DNA of 54,880 nucleotides from Gammaproteobacteria bacterium (GCA_018825305.1 JAHJEO010000006.1:1-54880), one strand, 5' to 3'; positions 29,204 through 40,101 are shown, counted from the stretch's first letter. The notes: generated by a model not told the origin, from the letters alone. Made by a program: numbers and translations.

Positions 29204-32200
29204 ATGGCGCTGCCGACCTTCTTCGCGGGTGGCGGGCGGCGACTGCTGCTGACGCTGGTCGGCGTCGCCATTCTTGGCGCCAGCGCCCTGATCGGCTATT
29301 TGATCTGGTCCGGCCAGCGTGAACTGGTGGCCGGCGCCGAACAGACCACGCGCAGTTTTACCGCAATGATCGATGCCAACATCGACAGCACCCTGCGCCG
29401 CATCGATGTCACCCTGCGCACGGTCGGTGAAACCGTTCCGCGGCAAGCCCTCGACAAGGCGCGCGTTCCCGAGTTTGCGGCCGACATCGACCGGCAGCTC
29501 GACCAGCACCTGCGCAGCTTTCCCGAACTGGCCGGCATCCGCGTTTTCGACGCGGCCGGCGACATGCTCTACACCACGGACAGTGTGGCAACGGCACGGG
29601 TCAACATCGCCGATCGCGCCCATTTCCGCAAGCTGCGCGACGATGCGCGTGCCGACGTGGTGTTCTCGGAGGTCTTGGTGACCCGCACCACCGGCCGCAG
29701 CGCCATCCTGGTCGGGCGCGCGTTGCGCGGCGAGCGGGGGCGGTTTCTCGGCATGATCGTCGCGCACCTCGATCTGGAGCATTTCGAGCATCTGCTCGCC
29801 GCGCTCGACATCGGCCGGCAGGGCGTGATCGCCGTCCATCGCAGCGACGACCACGCACTGGTGCTGCGCCGGCCGGCGCTGGCGGATGCGGTCAACCGGC
29901 CGCTGCCGCCGGATCACCCGCTGGTGCCGGCGCTGGCAAGCGGTCAGCGCACGACCACGCTGCATTTCACCGCGCCGGGCGATGGCATCGAACGCTTTGC
30001 CAGCGTCAGCCGTCTCGAGCGTTACCCGTATTTTGTCGTCGTCGGCCTGTCCAGCCAGGAGGTTCTGGGCGGGTTACGCATCCGTGTAGCCGTCGTCGGC
30101 AGTGCCGGGCTGTTGTTGCTTGGCCTGCTGGGCTTCCTGCTGTCGCGGCTGGTGACGACGGAGCGCGAGCGCGAACGCATCGTCGCCGAGTTGTCGGCCA
30201 GTTCGATGCGGTTGCTCGAGCACAAGGCCCGGCTCGATGACGCCCTCGACATCGGGCGCATGGCGGATTGCTCCTACGACATTGCCGCAGGGCGTTTCGA
30301 ACTCGGCGAGCGCTTTCATCGACTGTTGCGGCGCGAGTGTGTGGACGGCGGCGGTGGCGCCGACGAACGCCCGACCGTCGCCGAGTTTGCGGCGCGACTG
30401 GTGCACCCGGCGGACGCGGCGCTGGTCGATGCCGCGCTGGCCCGTGCGCTGGAGCCGGATGCCGACCATCCGCCGGAAGAGCCGCTGCGGCTGCTCTGCA
30501 GCGACGGTTCGCCGCGCTGGATGCTGCTGCGGTTCCAGCGGGCGCCGACCGGCGCCGGCGAGCACCTGAACGGCACGCTGATCGACATCCACGAACGGCG
30601 CGAAGCCGGCCAGGCCTTCCGCGACCTGTCCGCGTTCCAGTCGGCGATTCTGGAGGCGGCAGACTATTCCATCATCTCGACTACGCCGGACGGCGCCATC
30701 ACTTCGTTCAACCTGGCGGCCGAGAGAATGCTTGGCTATCGCGCCGAGGAAGTCATCGGCATGGTGACGCCGGCGGTCATCCACGACCCTGCCGAGGTAG
30801 CGGCGCGGGCGGCCGAGTTCTCCGCCGATCTCGGCATTGCCATCAAACCCGGCTTTGAAGTCTTCGTCGCCCGTTCGCGGCAGCACCTGCCCAACACCTA
30901 CGAATGGACCTACGTGCGCAAGGACGGCTCGCGCTTTCCGGTGCTGCTGTCGGTCACCGCCATGCGCGACGACTCAGGTGCTGTCACGGGGTTCATGGGC
31001 ATCGCCGCCGACATCACGGTGCAACGGCAGGCCGTGGCTGCGCTGCACGAGAGCGAGGCCGCGCTCAATGCTGCCCAGGCGGTCGCGCACGTCGGCAGCT
31101 GGACCCTCGACATTCTCGCCAACCGGCTGGACTGGTCGGCCGAGACTTACCGCATTTTCGGAATCAGCCCGGATACGCCGCTGACCTATCAGCGGTTTGT
31201 CGAATGCGTACATCCCGAGGATCGGGTGGCGCTGGAGGCGGCATGGCAGGCCGCGATGGCCGGTGCTGACTACGACATCGAACATCGCCTGCTGGTAAAC
31301 GGACAGGTGCGCTGGGTGCGCGAGCGTGCCCAGATCGTCTTCGACGCCAGGCGCCGCCCGATATCTGGCGTCGGCACGGTGCAGGACATTACCGAGCGCA
31401 AGCAGGCCGAACTGCAACTGCAATTGCTGGCCCGCGTCTTCCAGCACAGCGGCGAGGCCCTGGTGGTTACCGATCGCGACAACAACATCCTTGAGGTCAA
31501 CCCCGCCTTCACCCGTTCGACCGGCTACTCGATAGACGACGTGCGCGGCCGCAATCCGCGCATCCTGGCCGCGGGGCGCACCCCGCCCGAGGTGTATGCC
31601 GAGATGTGGCACGGCATCCTGACGCACAACTACTGGCAGGGCGAATTGTGGGACCGGCGCAAGGACGGCAGCGTCTATCCCAAGCTGCTGACCATCGCCG
31701 TCGTGCGGGATGCCGGCGGCGCCATCACCCACCACATCGGCGGATTCACCGACATCAGCCGGCAGAAGGCCAACGAGGAGGAAATCCGCAACCTGGCGCT
31801 GCATGACGCGCTGACCGGCCTGCCCAATCGCCTCAACCTTCAGGGCCGGCTGGAGCAGGCGATTGCCGCGGGCCGGCGCGACCGGCAGCAGGTGGCGGTG
31901 ATGTTTCTCGACCTCGACCGCTTCAAACGGATCAATGACCGCCTCGGTCACGCCGTCGGCGACCTGCTGCTGATCGAGGTGGCGCGGCGCCTCAAGGCCA
32001 GCGTGCGTGATGCCGACGTGGTGGCGCGCCTCGGTGGCGACGAGTTCGTGGTGGTGCTGCCCAATGTCGCGGATTCGGTGGTGGCCGGCCAGGTGGCCGA
32101 CAAGATTGTTGCCGCGCTCGACCAGCCGTACAGCCTCGACGGCCACAGCGTCGAAAGTTCGCCCAGCATCGGCATCGCGCTATATCCCGCCGATGGCGAA

Positions 32201-32290
32201 GATGGCGAGATTCTGCTCAAGCGTGCCGACGAGGCGATGTATCGCGCCAAGTCGATGGGCCGCAACAACTGGCAGTTCTACGTCAGCTGA
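29204..32290 (+). CDS. Membrane sensor with PAS domains and a diguanylate cyclase
   Basis: The 1028-residue protein has a membrane segment (about 14-36), a periplasmic Cache-like sensor (40-285), a second segment (293-315), a poorly conserved PAS-like stretch (340-465), three PAS/PAC units (about 475-605, 615-735, 740-855) and a C-terminal GGDEF domain (about 860-1028). The active-site GGDEF lies at 944-948 and an RxxD inhibitory site (935-938) lies five residues before it, so active and feedback-controlled c-di-GMP synthesis is expected. No EAL domain is present. It starts 2 bases after ubiD; long repeat copy 3 follows. Confidence 0.9.
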   Translation: MALPTFFAGGGRRLLLTLVGVAILGASALIGYLIWSGQRELVAGAEQTTRSFTAMIDANIDSTLRRIDVTLRTVGETVPRQALDKARVPEFAADIDRQLDQHLRSFPELAGIRVFDAAGDMLYTTDSVATARVNIADRAHFRKLRDDARADVVFSEVLVTRTTGRSAILVGRALRGERGRFLGMIVAHLDLEHFEHLLAALDIGRQGVIAVHRSDDHALVLRRPALADAVNRPLPPDHPLVPALASGQRTTTLHFTAPGDGIERFASVSRLERYPYFVVVGLSSQEVLGGLRIRVAVVGSAGLLLLGLLGFLLSRLVTTERERERIVAELSASSMRLLEHKARLDDALDIGRMADCSYDIAAGRFELGERFHRLLRRECVDGGGGADERPTVAEFAARLVHPADAALVDAALARALEPDADHPPEEPLRLLCSDGSPRWMLLRFQRAPTGAGEHLNGTLIDIHERREAGQAFRDLSAFQSAILEAADYSIISTTPDGAITSFNLAAERMLGYRAEEVIGMVTPAVIHDPAEVAARAAEFSADLGIAIKPGFEVFVARSRQHLPNTYEWTYVRKDGSRFPVLLSVTAMRDDSGAVTGFMGIAADITVQRQAVAALHESEAALNAAQAVAHVGSWTLDILANRLDWSAETYRIFGISPDTPLTYQRFVECVHPEDRVALEAAWQAAMAGADYDIEHRLLVNGQVRWVRERAQIVFDARRRPISGVGTVQDITERKQAELQLQLLARVFQHSGEALVVTDRDNNILEVNPAFTRSTGYSIDDVRGRNPRILAAGRTPPEVYAEMWHGILTHNYWQGELWDRRKDGSVYPKLLTIAVVRDAGGAITHHIGGFTDISRQKANEEEIRNLALHDALTGLPNRLNLQGRLEQAIAAGRRDRQQVAVMFLDLDRFKRINDRLGHAVGDLLLIEVARRLKASVRDADVVARLGGDEFVVVLPNVADSVVAGQVADKIVAALDQPYSLDGHSVESSPSIGIALYPADGEDGEILLKRADEAMYRAKSMGRNNWQFYVS

Positions 32291-32317
32291 TCTGCCTGTC
32301 CCCGGTTTCGGCGGTTT

Positions 32318-32393
32318 GCCGCCGTGCCGCCAGTGCGCCCCGCAGGAAGTCGACCGAAGGAAGTGCAGAGCACCCTTGGGGTGCCTATTTTTT
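32318..32393 (+). repeat. Long dispersed repeat, copy 3 (intergenic, overlapping a small gene end)
   Basis: It starts GCCGCCGTGCCGCCAG and ends GGGGTGCCTATTTTTT, with core GGAAGTGCAGAGCACCC. The 3' part (GCACCC-TTG-GGGTGC then T6) looks like an intrinsic terminator and sits 27 bases after the upstream cyclase gene in the same direction, so it probably ends that transcript. On the minus strand its last bases supply the stop codon and final lysines of the gene at 32385-32588. Confidence 0.9.
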
Positions 32394-32588
32394 GGCTTTG
32401 CTGCCGCAGCCGAATACCCGGCAGCGCCACCCGACGAAGGCGATCAGCGCGAGTGCCGCGAAGGCGAGAGCCTCCTCCATTCCCAGCGCCGGAACGCCGG
32501 CCTGCCACCACTCTGCGAGGATTCTGATCGATTCGATGCCGGTGCCGATCAGTGCGATTGCGACGATGAGCCAGGGCAGCTTCTTCAT
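32385..32588 (-). CDS. Small membrane protein of unknown function
   Basis: The 67-residue protein has two likely membrane segments (residues about 5-22 and 40-58) and the motif 'GWRCRVFGCGSKAKK' at the end. Its ATG overlaps the dacB stop (ATGA), so it is probably translated with dacB. The last residues and TAG lie within the dispersed repeat, which suggests that the repeat trimmed or reshaped its C-terminus. I do not recognise a family. Confidence 0.6.
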   Translation of the reverse strand: MKKLPWLIVAIALIGTGIESIRILAEWWQAGVPALGMEEALAFAALALIAFVGWRCRVFGCGSKAKK

Positions 32589-34012
32589 GCGCCGCGCTCA
32601 TAAACCCACTGCAGCAGCGCATCCTGTGCCGGCTGTGCCGCGGCGGCGTTGGGGTGATTCACGAAGAACACGACGATCTGGCGCCGCCCGCGGCGGTCGA
32701 GCACATAGCCGGCCAGCGTCTTGACGCCTTCGAGAGAACCGGTCTTGATGTGGGCCTGGCCGGCGGCACTGCCCTGGCGTTTCTTCAGTGTGCCATCCAC
32801 CGCCAGCAGCGGCAGCGAAGACATCAACTCGGGCATGACGGCGCTGCTCCATGCCGCGGCGAGCAGGCGCGCCGTGCTCTCCGCGGAAATGCGCTCGTGC
32901 CGTGACAGGCCCGAGCCGTTGTCGAGCACCAGTTCGGGGAAGCGCAGGCCGCGTTCTTCAAGCCAGCGGCGCACGACGCTTTCCGCGTTTGCCGCCGTGC
33001 CGCCAGCGCCGACTTTTTGTCCAAGCGTCAGGAACAGTTGCCGCGCCATTACGTTATTGGAGAACTTGTTGATGTTGCGCACCACCTCGGCCAGTGGCGG
33101 CGAGTCGATGCTGGCCAGCGGCCGCGCATCGGCGGGTGTCGCCGCCTCGCGCACCGTGCCGCCGAAGCTGCCGCCGAGTTCGGCCCACAATTGGCGGAAC
33201 ACGCCGAGCAGGTAGTCCGACTGCGGCAGCAGGTTGAGGTTCCAGCGCTGCTCGCCGCAGGCGGCGGCATAGCTGCCGGTGAGGATCAGGCGGAAACTGC
33301 CGTTGTGGCTGCCTTCGTGGCGAACCAGGTCGGCGCGCAGGTTGTCCCGCCAGTCGCCGCAGTTGCCGCCGTTGGGCTTGACGAGGTTGACGATGTCGAG
33401 GTTTGCCGGCGCCGGTTCGGGCAGCACGCGGATGCCGTCGGCGGCCGGCAGCAGCGTCAGCCGCACTGCCTTGAAATTGAGCAGCAGGGCATCGGGACCG
33501 GCGTTGTAGGGGCGTTGCGGCTTGCCGTCGAAGGCGGCTTCGTCGTGGGGTGGAACGGCAAAGGCGCTGCGGTCGAGCACCAGGTCGCCGCGGATTTCGC
33601 GCAGGCCGCGGCCGCGCAACTGCCGCAGCAGCAGCCAGAATTGCTCGAAGGTGAGGCTGGGGTCGCCGCTGCCGCGCAGGATCAGGTCGCCGGCCAGCAC
33701 GCCGTCGGCCGGCGCTGCGCCGGCCAGCGCCTCGGTCTTCCAAGTGTAGGCCGGCCCGAGCAGGTCCAGCGCGGCGAAGGTGGTGACCAGCTTCATCACC
33801 GAGGCAGGATTCATGGCCCGGCTGGCGTTGAGGTCCACGCGCGGAAAAATGCTGCCGACTTCCTGCACCACTACCGCGACGGCCTGCTCCGGAATGGCGG
33901 CGGCCTTGAGTGCGCGTGCCACGGTTGGCGGCAGGTGCCGGTTTGTCGCCGCTTCCTGGGCTGCGGCGGGCAGAGCCAGGGCGAGAATGAGAAACGGGAC
34001 AAGAAGGCGCAT
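32585..34012 (-). CDS. dacB: D-alanyl-D-alanine carboxypeptidase/endopeptidase (PBP4 type)
   Basis: The 475-residue protein has a signal peptide (about residues 1-18), the active-site SxxK in 'NPASVMKLVTT', the second motif region 'LDNGSGLSRHERIS' and the KTG triad in 'HIKTGSLEGVKTLAGYV', as in class C penicillin-binding protein 4. It trims or cleaves peptidoglycan cross-links in the periplasm. A short dispersed repeat (32991-33018) encodes 'KVGAGGTAANA' between the conserved domains without breaking the frame. The downstream small membrane gene overlaps its stop. Confidence 0.92.
   Translation of the reverse strand: MRLLVPFLILALALPAAAQEAATNRHLPPTVARALKAAAIPEQAVAVVVQEVGSIFPRVDLNASRAMNPASVMKLVTTFAALDLLGPAYTWKTEALAGAAPADGVLAGDLILRGSGDPSLTFEQFWLLLRQLRGRGLREIRGDLVLDRSAFAVPPHDEAAFDGKPQRPYNAGPDALLLNFKAVRLTLLPAADGIRVLPEPAPANLDIVNLVKPNGGNCGDWRDNLRADLVRHEGSHNGSFRLILTGSYAAACGEQRWNLNLLPQSDYLLGVFRQLWAELGGSFGGTVREAATPADARPLASIDSPPLAEVVRNINKFSNNVMARQLFLTLGQKVGAGGTAANAESVVRRWLEERGLRFPELVLDNGSGLSRHERISAESTARLLAAAWSSAVMPELMSSLPLLAVDGTLKKRQGSAAGQAHIKTGSLEGVKTLAGYVLDRRGRRQIVVFFVNHPNAAAAQPAQDALLQWVYERGA
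32991..33018 (+). repeat. Short dispersed repeat inside dacB
   Basis: GCCGCCGTGCCGCCAGCGCC followed by GACTTTTT, the most complete short copy (28 bases). It equals the two ends of the long form joined together without the middle. Confidence 0.85.
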
Positions 34013-34014
34013 GG

Positions 34015-34962
34015 CTAGATGACGATGTAACGCGCGCGCGCGTCGAAGCGCTCGACCGCGGCGCGCGCTTCCTCGCGATCGATGCGCACGATCATGGAGA
34101 CCCAGCGACGCTGGTCGCGCGTGGTGAGTTCGACGAAGCGCAGGATGTCGGCGTGCTGGTCGTCCGGGTCGGCGATGATGCCGAGCCGGTCGACGGCCAG
34201 TTTCACCGGATCGAGCCGCAGCGAGGCCTCCGGTGCCGCGAGGTAGGCCGTCAGCGTTTCGAGCAGCCGCTCGGGCTGGAGGGCGTCGACCGTTTCACGC
34301 AGCCGCTCCTGCAACTCGGCCAGCCGCCGCGTGTGCGACTCGGGACCCTGGCTGCGCGCACGGGCGCGGGCGATCGCCTGCTCGTCGAGCAGTTCGCGCC
34401 TTTCTTCGTGCACTTCATCGACGTGGGCGACGAAGCCCTTGAGCAGGCCGTCGAACATCGCCATGGCCAGCCGCTGCTGCGCGCCATCGAGGTCGTGACT
34501 GGGCTCGGCCAGGGTATGGTCGGTAAAGCTCAGTGCCTGTTGCGGCTCGTCGTGGCGGATGACCTCGCCCATCAGCCGGGTGCCGAAGCCAGCCGTGACA
34601 TGGCGGCGCATGCCGAGCAGGGCGCAACACTGTCCCGGCGGCACGACGGCGTGCCCGGCGAGGTAGTCACGCACGCACTGGCTGCGCGCCAGCATCTGCT
34701 CGACGTCGTCGGCGCTGCCGAACAGCGCATGGACCAGCGGATCGGCGGCAAAGGCGGCACGACTGATTTCGAAGGGGCCGGGAATGGCCAGGGCCACGCG
34801 TTCGCAATAGTCGAAGGCGTGGCGCACCGGCTCGGCCAGGGTACGTTCGTGTCCGCCCACCATCTTCAGGCGGGGATCGACGGTGGCGACGGCGTGACCG
34901 ATCAGGGCGCCGGTTTTGGCGTCGAGTGCAGGGGGCGGCCGCAGCCAGTCGAATAATCCCAT
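34015..34962 (-). CDS. Conserved-looking protein of unknown function
   Basis: The 315-residue protein begins 'MGLFDWLRPPPALDAKTGA' and has no signal peptide or membrane segment. The middle is helical and charged ('HVDEVHEERRELLDEQAIAR', 'RRLAELQERLRETVDALQ'), suggesting a coiled coil; the last 80 residues look like a compact alpha/beta domain ending 'RFDARARYIVI'. I do not recognise it. It ends 2 bases before dacB starts and is probably co-transcribed with it, behind a minus-strand start near the next cyclase gene. Confidence 0.75.
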   Translation of the reverse strand: MGLFDWLRPPPALDAKTGALIGHAVATVDPRLKMVGGHERTLAEPVRHAFDYCERVALAIPGPFEISRAAFAADPLVHALFGSADDVEQMLARSQCVRDYLAGHAVVPPGQCCALLGMRRHVTAGFGTRLMGEVIRHDEPQQALSFTDHTLAEPSHDLDGAQQRLAMAMFDGLLKGFVAHVDEVHEERRELLDEQAIARARARSQGPESHTRRLAELQERLRETVDALQPERLLETLTAYLAAPEASLRLDPVKLAVDRLGIIADPDDQHADILRFVELTTRDQRRWVSMIVRIDREEARAAVERFDARARYIVI

Positions 34963-34994
34963 GCGGGAATGATAGCCCGATCCCGGCTACCGTT

Positions 34995-36842
34995 TCAGGC
35001 GAAGCGGTAGCCGTTGCGGCCTTCGGCCTTCACCACGTACATGGCGGCATCGGCGGCCTGGATGAGCGTATCGGCATCGTCGCCATTCTGCGGGAACAGG
35101 GCGATACCGATGCTGGCGCCGAGCCGTGCCGAATCTTCCGGCAGGTCGAACGGCTGCGCCATGCGCTCCAGCATCTTGGCGGCTACCGTGGCGGCGTCGG
35201 GCGAGTCCGACAGGTCGGCCAGCAGCACGATGAATTCGTCGCCGCCGAGGCGGGCCACGGTGTCGCCTTCGCGCAGTGCATCGCGCAGGCGGCGGCTGGC
35301 TTCGCACAGCACGACATCGCCGACGGCGTGACCGAGGCGATCGTTGATTTCCTTGAAATGGTCCAGATCGACGAACATGACGGCCATCCGCCGTTCCTTG
35401 CGGCGGGCCTGGGCGATGGCCAGCTTGAGCCGGTCCATGAACAGGTTGCGATTGGGCAGGCCGGTCAGGTGGTCGTGATAGGCCTGGCGGCGGATCGCGT
35501 CCTCGTTCGCCTTGTGGTCGGTCACGTCCTTGAACACTGCGACGTAGTGCGTCACCTCGCCACGGCCGTCGCGGATGGCGGCGATGCTTTGCGAGGCGCA
35601 GAATATCTCGCCGCTCTTGCGCTTGTTCCATATCTCGCCGTTCCAGAAGCCGCGCCTGGCGATGGCTTCCCACATGGCGCGGTATTCGGCGGCGTCATGG
35701 CGGCCCGACTTGAGTATCCGCGGCGTCTGGCCGATGGCCTCGTCCGGCTGGTAGCCGGTGACGACGCTGAACGCCGGGTTGGTGCGGGTGATGGTGCCGT
35801 CCGGGGTGGTGATGAAGACGCCTTCGGCGATGGTATTGAGCACGTTGCTCGACAACTCGTAACAGGCTTCGGCCTGCTTGCGCTCCGAGATGTCGGAAAA
35901 GACGATCACTGCACCGACGAAGCCCTCAAGGCTTCGCAGCGGCGCGACCACCACCTCGACCGGAAAGCGGCTGCCGTCCTGGCGCCAGAAGGCGTCGAGC
36001 TGGAGGCGCTGCTGGCTGCCGTCCTGGGCCGCCCGCAGCACGCTGCAGCTCTCGGCCGGTACCATGGTGCCGGCAGCGTCGTGGTGATGGGCCAGGTCGT
36101 GCAGGTTGGCGCCCAGTGCATCGTCCTTGGCGCAGCCGAGCAGGTGGCAGGCCTTGTCGTTGATGAAGATGATGCAGCCGACGTTGTCGATGCCGCAGAT
36201 GCCTTCGCCGGCGGCATCGAGAATCGCACGGGTGCGGGTGCGACTGGCGTCGAGCGCGCGGAAGTCCCGATCGATGCGTTGCGCCATCGGCCGAAAGATG
36301 AAGCGCCAGATCAGCCAGAGGACGAGCAGTTGCGTGGCGAAGGTGGCGGCTTCGATGGTGCGCAGCACGCGGATGCGATGGGTCGCAAATTCGGCATAGG
36401 CGGTGACGGAACGATCGATGTCGGCGGCGAGCGGCTTGTACATCGCGGTGATGAGTTCGACATCGCCGCGTTCGGCTGCCGCAAGATACTCGGCGACGCG
36501 CGGACGAACCGGCCGGTCTCCGCCGAGGCAGAGTTCGCGCACTGCGGCGGCATCCAGGTAGCCGCCGTCGGGTTGGGTAAGGCGCTGGAAACCGTCGCGC
36601 ATGCGGGCGACCGTCTCGTCCATTTCCGCCTGCATCTCCGGCAATGCGAGGTGGTTGACGAGGGAGGCGATGCGCGCGGCCAGCATGCGCTGGCGCCCGG
36701 CCAGGTTGGTGATCTCGGCATCGCGGCTGGCGGTGCGGGTATGGTAGTCGACGACAAGGAAATCGGCGGCGGCGATGGCTACAACAAGCAGCATGGCGGC
36801 AAAGAACCGTCGTCCCAAGTGGCGCCCCACATCGATTTTCAT
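34995..36842 (-). CDS. PilJ-like sensor with PAS domains and a diguanylate cyclase
   Basis: The 615-residue protein has a membrane segment (about 11-31), a periplasmic PilJ-type sensor with the signature 'NLAGRQRMLAARIASL', a second segment near 165-187, two PAS/PAC units (about 205-330 and 330-450) and a GGDEF domain (455-615). 'RLGGDEFIVLL' with 'REGD' five residues before shows an intact active site and I-site. The PilJ-type domain is found in nitrate/nitrite sensors and type IV pili receptors. It is divergent from the next GGEEF gene. Confidence 0.9.
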   Translation of the reverse strand: MKIDVGRHLGRRFFAAMLLVVAIAAADFLVVDYHTRTASRDAEITNLAGRQRMLAARIASLVNHLALPEMQAEMDETVARMRDGFQRLTQPDGGYLDAAAVRELCLGGDRPVRPRVAEYLAAAERGDVELITAMYKPLAADIDRSVTAYAEFATHRIRVLRTIEAATFATQLLVLWLIWRFIFRPMAQRIDRDFRALDASRTRTRAILDAAGEGICGIDNVGCIIFINDKACHLLGCAKDDALGANLHDLAHHHDAAGTMVPAESCSVLRAAQDGSQQRLQLDAFWRQDGSRFPVEVVVAPLRSLEGFVGAVIVFSDISERKQAEACYELSSNVLNTIAEGVFITTPDGTITRTNPAFSVVTGYQPDEAIGQTPRILKSGRHDAAEYRAMWEAIARRGFWNGEIWNKRKSGEIFCASQSIAAIRDGRGEVTHYVAVFKDVTDHKANEDAIRRQAYHDHLTGLPNRNLFMDRLKLAIAQARRKERRMAVMFVDLDHFKEINDRLGHAVGDVVLCEASRRLRDALREGDTVARLGGDEFIVLLADLSDSPDAATVAAKMLERMAQPFDLPEDSARLGASIGIALFPQNGDDADTLIQAADAAMYVVKAEGRNGYRFA

Positions 36843-36964
36843 GATTTCATCGCTTTTTGTTCAATTATCCACGCCTATCACTATAGTATAGGAACGAAGG
36901 CTGCCTGATTGACTACGGTGAGATGTCTTCTGGGTCAATTTTCCGTGATCCGACGGAGGAGGCG

Positions 36965-37927
36965 ATGGATAGCAAGATAGTGCAGGAACACAGGTTTGCC
37001 GTCAATCTGATGCAGCATCTGGTGGTGCCGACCTTTGTTCTTGATGCCGCATGCCGGGTCATCATTTGGAACAAGGCCTGTGAGCGGTTGACCGGGGTGC
37101 CGGCGGCGGAGGTTCTGGGTACGCAGGACCACTGGCGGGCATTCTACGATGCGCCGCGCCCCTGCCTGGCCGACCTCGTGGTGCTGGGGCGGACCGCGGA
37201 GATCGCGGCGCTTTATGTCGACGCCGAACTCGCCGGCGGGCAGGCCAGTGATTTTCATGCCGCCAATTGGTGCGTCATGCCGCGCGCGGGCACGGAACTC
37301 TATCTGGCGATCGATGCCGGACCCATCTACGACGAAGATGGCCGTTTGCTGGCCGTGGTGGAAACCCTGCGCGACATGACCGACCACCGGCGCGCGCAAT
37401 CCGCCCTTGAAAACCTCGCCGCGCGCGACGGGTTGACGGGCGTGGCGAACCGCCGCAGCTTCGATGAGACTCTGGAAGGCGAATGGCGGCGCGGAAGGCG
37501 GGACTCGCAGCCCTTGTCGCTGATCATGCTCGATGTCGACCATTTCAAGCACTACAACGATGCCTATGGCCACCAGAAGGGCGACGAGTGCCTGCGGCAG
37601 GTGGCGGCCGCAATGACCGAAATCGTGTTCCGCCCGGGCGACCTGGTGGCCCGCTATGGCGGCGAGGAGTTCGCCGTTGTCCTGCCGGGGAGCGACGTCG
37701 AGGGCGCCGGCGTGGTGGCGCGCCGCATCCAGCAGTGTCTCGCCGGTCAGGCCATCCCGCATGAGCTGGGGGTCGGCGGCCGAGTCACCCTCAGCATGGG
37801 TGTTGCCGCCGCCGACCCGGACGCTGCAGGCGATTGCGAATCGCTGGTCGCGGCTGCCGACGCCGCCCTTTATCGGGCCAAGCACAGGGGCCGCAACTGC
37901 CTCGTCCTGGCGACGGAGCTCGACTGA
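36965..37927 (+). CDS. Soluble PAS-GGEEF diguanylate cyclase
   Basis: The 320-residue protein lacks membrane segments. A PAS domain (about 12-145, '[20 protein letters not shown]') precedes a GGDEF domain with GGEEF ('[14 protein letters not shown]') and an RxxD I-site ('RPGD'). ATG 36965 follows GGAGGAGG at the right distance; ATG 36923 is a weaker alternative. The 122-base divergent spacer holds an AT-rich patch with the imperfect palindrome CTATCACTATAGTATAG, the likely promoter region for both genes. Confidence 0.9.
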   Translation: MDSKIVQEHRFAVNLMQHLVVPTFVLDAACRVIIWNKACERLTGVPAAEVLGTQDHWRAFYDAPRPCLADLVVLGRTAEIAALYVDAELAGGQASDFHAANWCVMPRAGTELYLAIDAGPIYDEDGRLLAVVETLRDMTDHRRAQSALENLAARDGLTGVANRRSFDETLEGEWRRGRRDSQPLSLIMLDVDHFKHYNDAYGHQKGDECLRQVAAAMTEIVFRPGDLVARYGGEEFAVVLPGSDVEGAGVVARRIQQCLAGQAIPHELGVGGRVTLSMGVAAADPDAAGDCESLVAAADAALYRAKHRGRNCLVLATELD

Positions 37928-37950
37928 AACCCTGTCGCCGGTATTGGTGA

Positions 37951-37980
37951 CTTGAAAATGCGGGCATCCGCCCCTATTAT
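37951..37980 (+). promoter_or_regulatory. Sigma32-like heat-shock promoter of groESL
   Basis: CTTGAAA (37951-37957), a 13-base spacer and CCCCTATTAT (37971-37980) fit the sigma32 consensus. The same bases also give a passable sigma70 promoter (TTGAAA, 17, TATTAT). The CIRCE operator begins at its last base. Confidence 0.75.
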
Positions 37981-38006
37981 TAGCACTCGTGAAGGTCGAG
38001 TGCTAA
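37980..38006. promoter_or_regulatory. CIRCE operator (HrcA binding site)
   Basis: TTAGCACTC (37980-37988), nine bases, GAGTGCTAA (37998-38006): a perfect match to the CIRCE inverted repeat. HrcA bound here would cover the transcript start. Combined with the sigma32-like promoter, groESL appears to be under both positive and negative heat-shock control, as described in some betaproteobacteria. Confidence 0.95.
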
Positions 38007-38079
38007 CCGCACCCCTTTCCGCACCATATTCGGCAGGTGTCCTGCCGCGTTCATTCGTTATCAAGATGGAGAAAAATCG

Positions 38080-38370
38080 ATGAAAATCCGCCCCTTGCAT
38101 GATCGAGTCATTGTCAAGCGCGTTGAGGCCGAGCGCACAACGGCTTCCGGTATCGTGATTCCCGATTCCGCCGGCGAGAAGCCGGATCAGGGCGAAGTCA
38201 TTTCCGTTGGCGCCGGCAAGATCATGGACGATGGCAAGGTCCGCCCGATGGCCGTCAAGGCCGGCGACCGTGTGCTGTTCGGCAAGTACTCCGGCCAGGC
38301 CGTCAAGGTCGATGGCGACGAGCTGCTGGTCATGCGCGAAGAAGACATCATGGGCGTCGTTGAGGCCTGA
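38080..38370 (+). CDS. groES: Co-chaperonin GroES
   Basis: The 96-residue GroES begins '[20 protein letters not shown]', has the mobile loop '[20 protein letters not shown]' and ends '[13 protein letters not shown]'. It caps GroEL as a heptamer. A GGAGAAAAATCG site lies before the ATG and groEL follows after 45 bases. Confidence 0.98.
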   Translation: MKIRPLHDRVIVKRVEAERTTASGIVIPDSAGEKPDQGEVISVGAGKIMDDGKVRPMAVKAGDRVLFGKYSGQAVKVDGDELLVMREEDIMGVVEA

Positions 38371-38412
38371 TAGCCGACGTTGTCTGTAATTAAACGAATT
38401 CTGGAGAGATAA

Positions 38413-40068
<1,656 letters not shown>

Positions 40069-40101
40069 TCGGTTTCACCGATTACGTCATGTCAGGATAG
40101 G

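Noticed and set aside
34926..36908. Open frame of 660 codons on the plus strand
   Set aside because: It is antisense to the PilJ/PAS/GGDEF gene, whose domains are clear. No ribosome-binding site or recognisable domain is seen.
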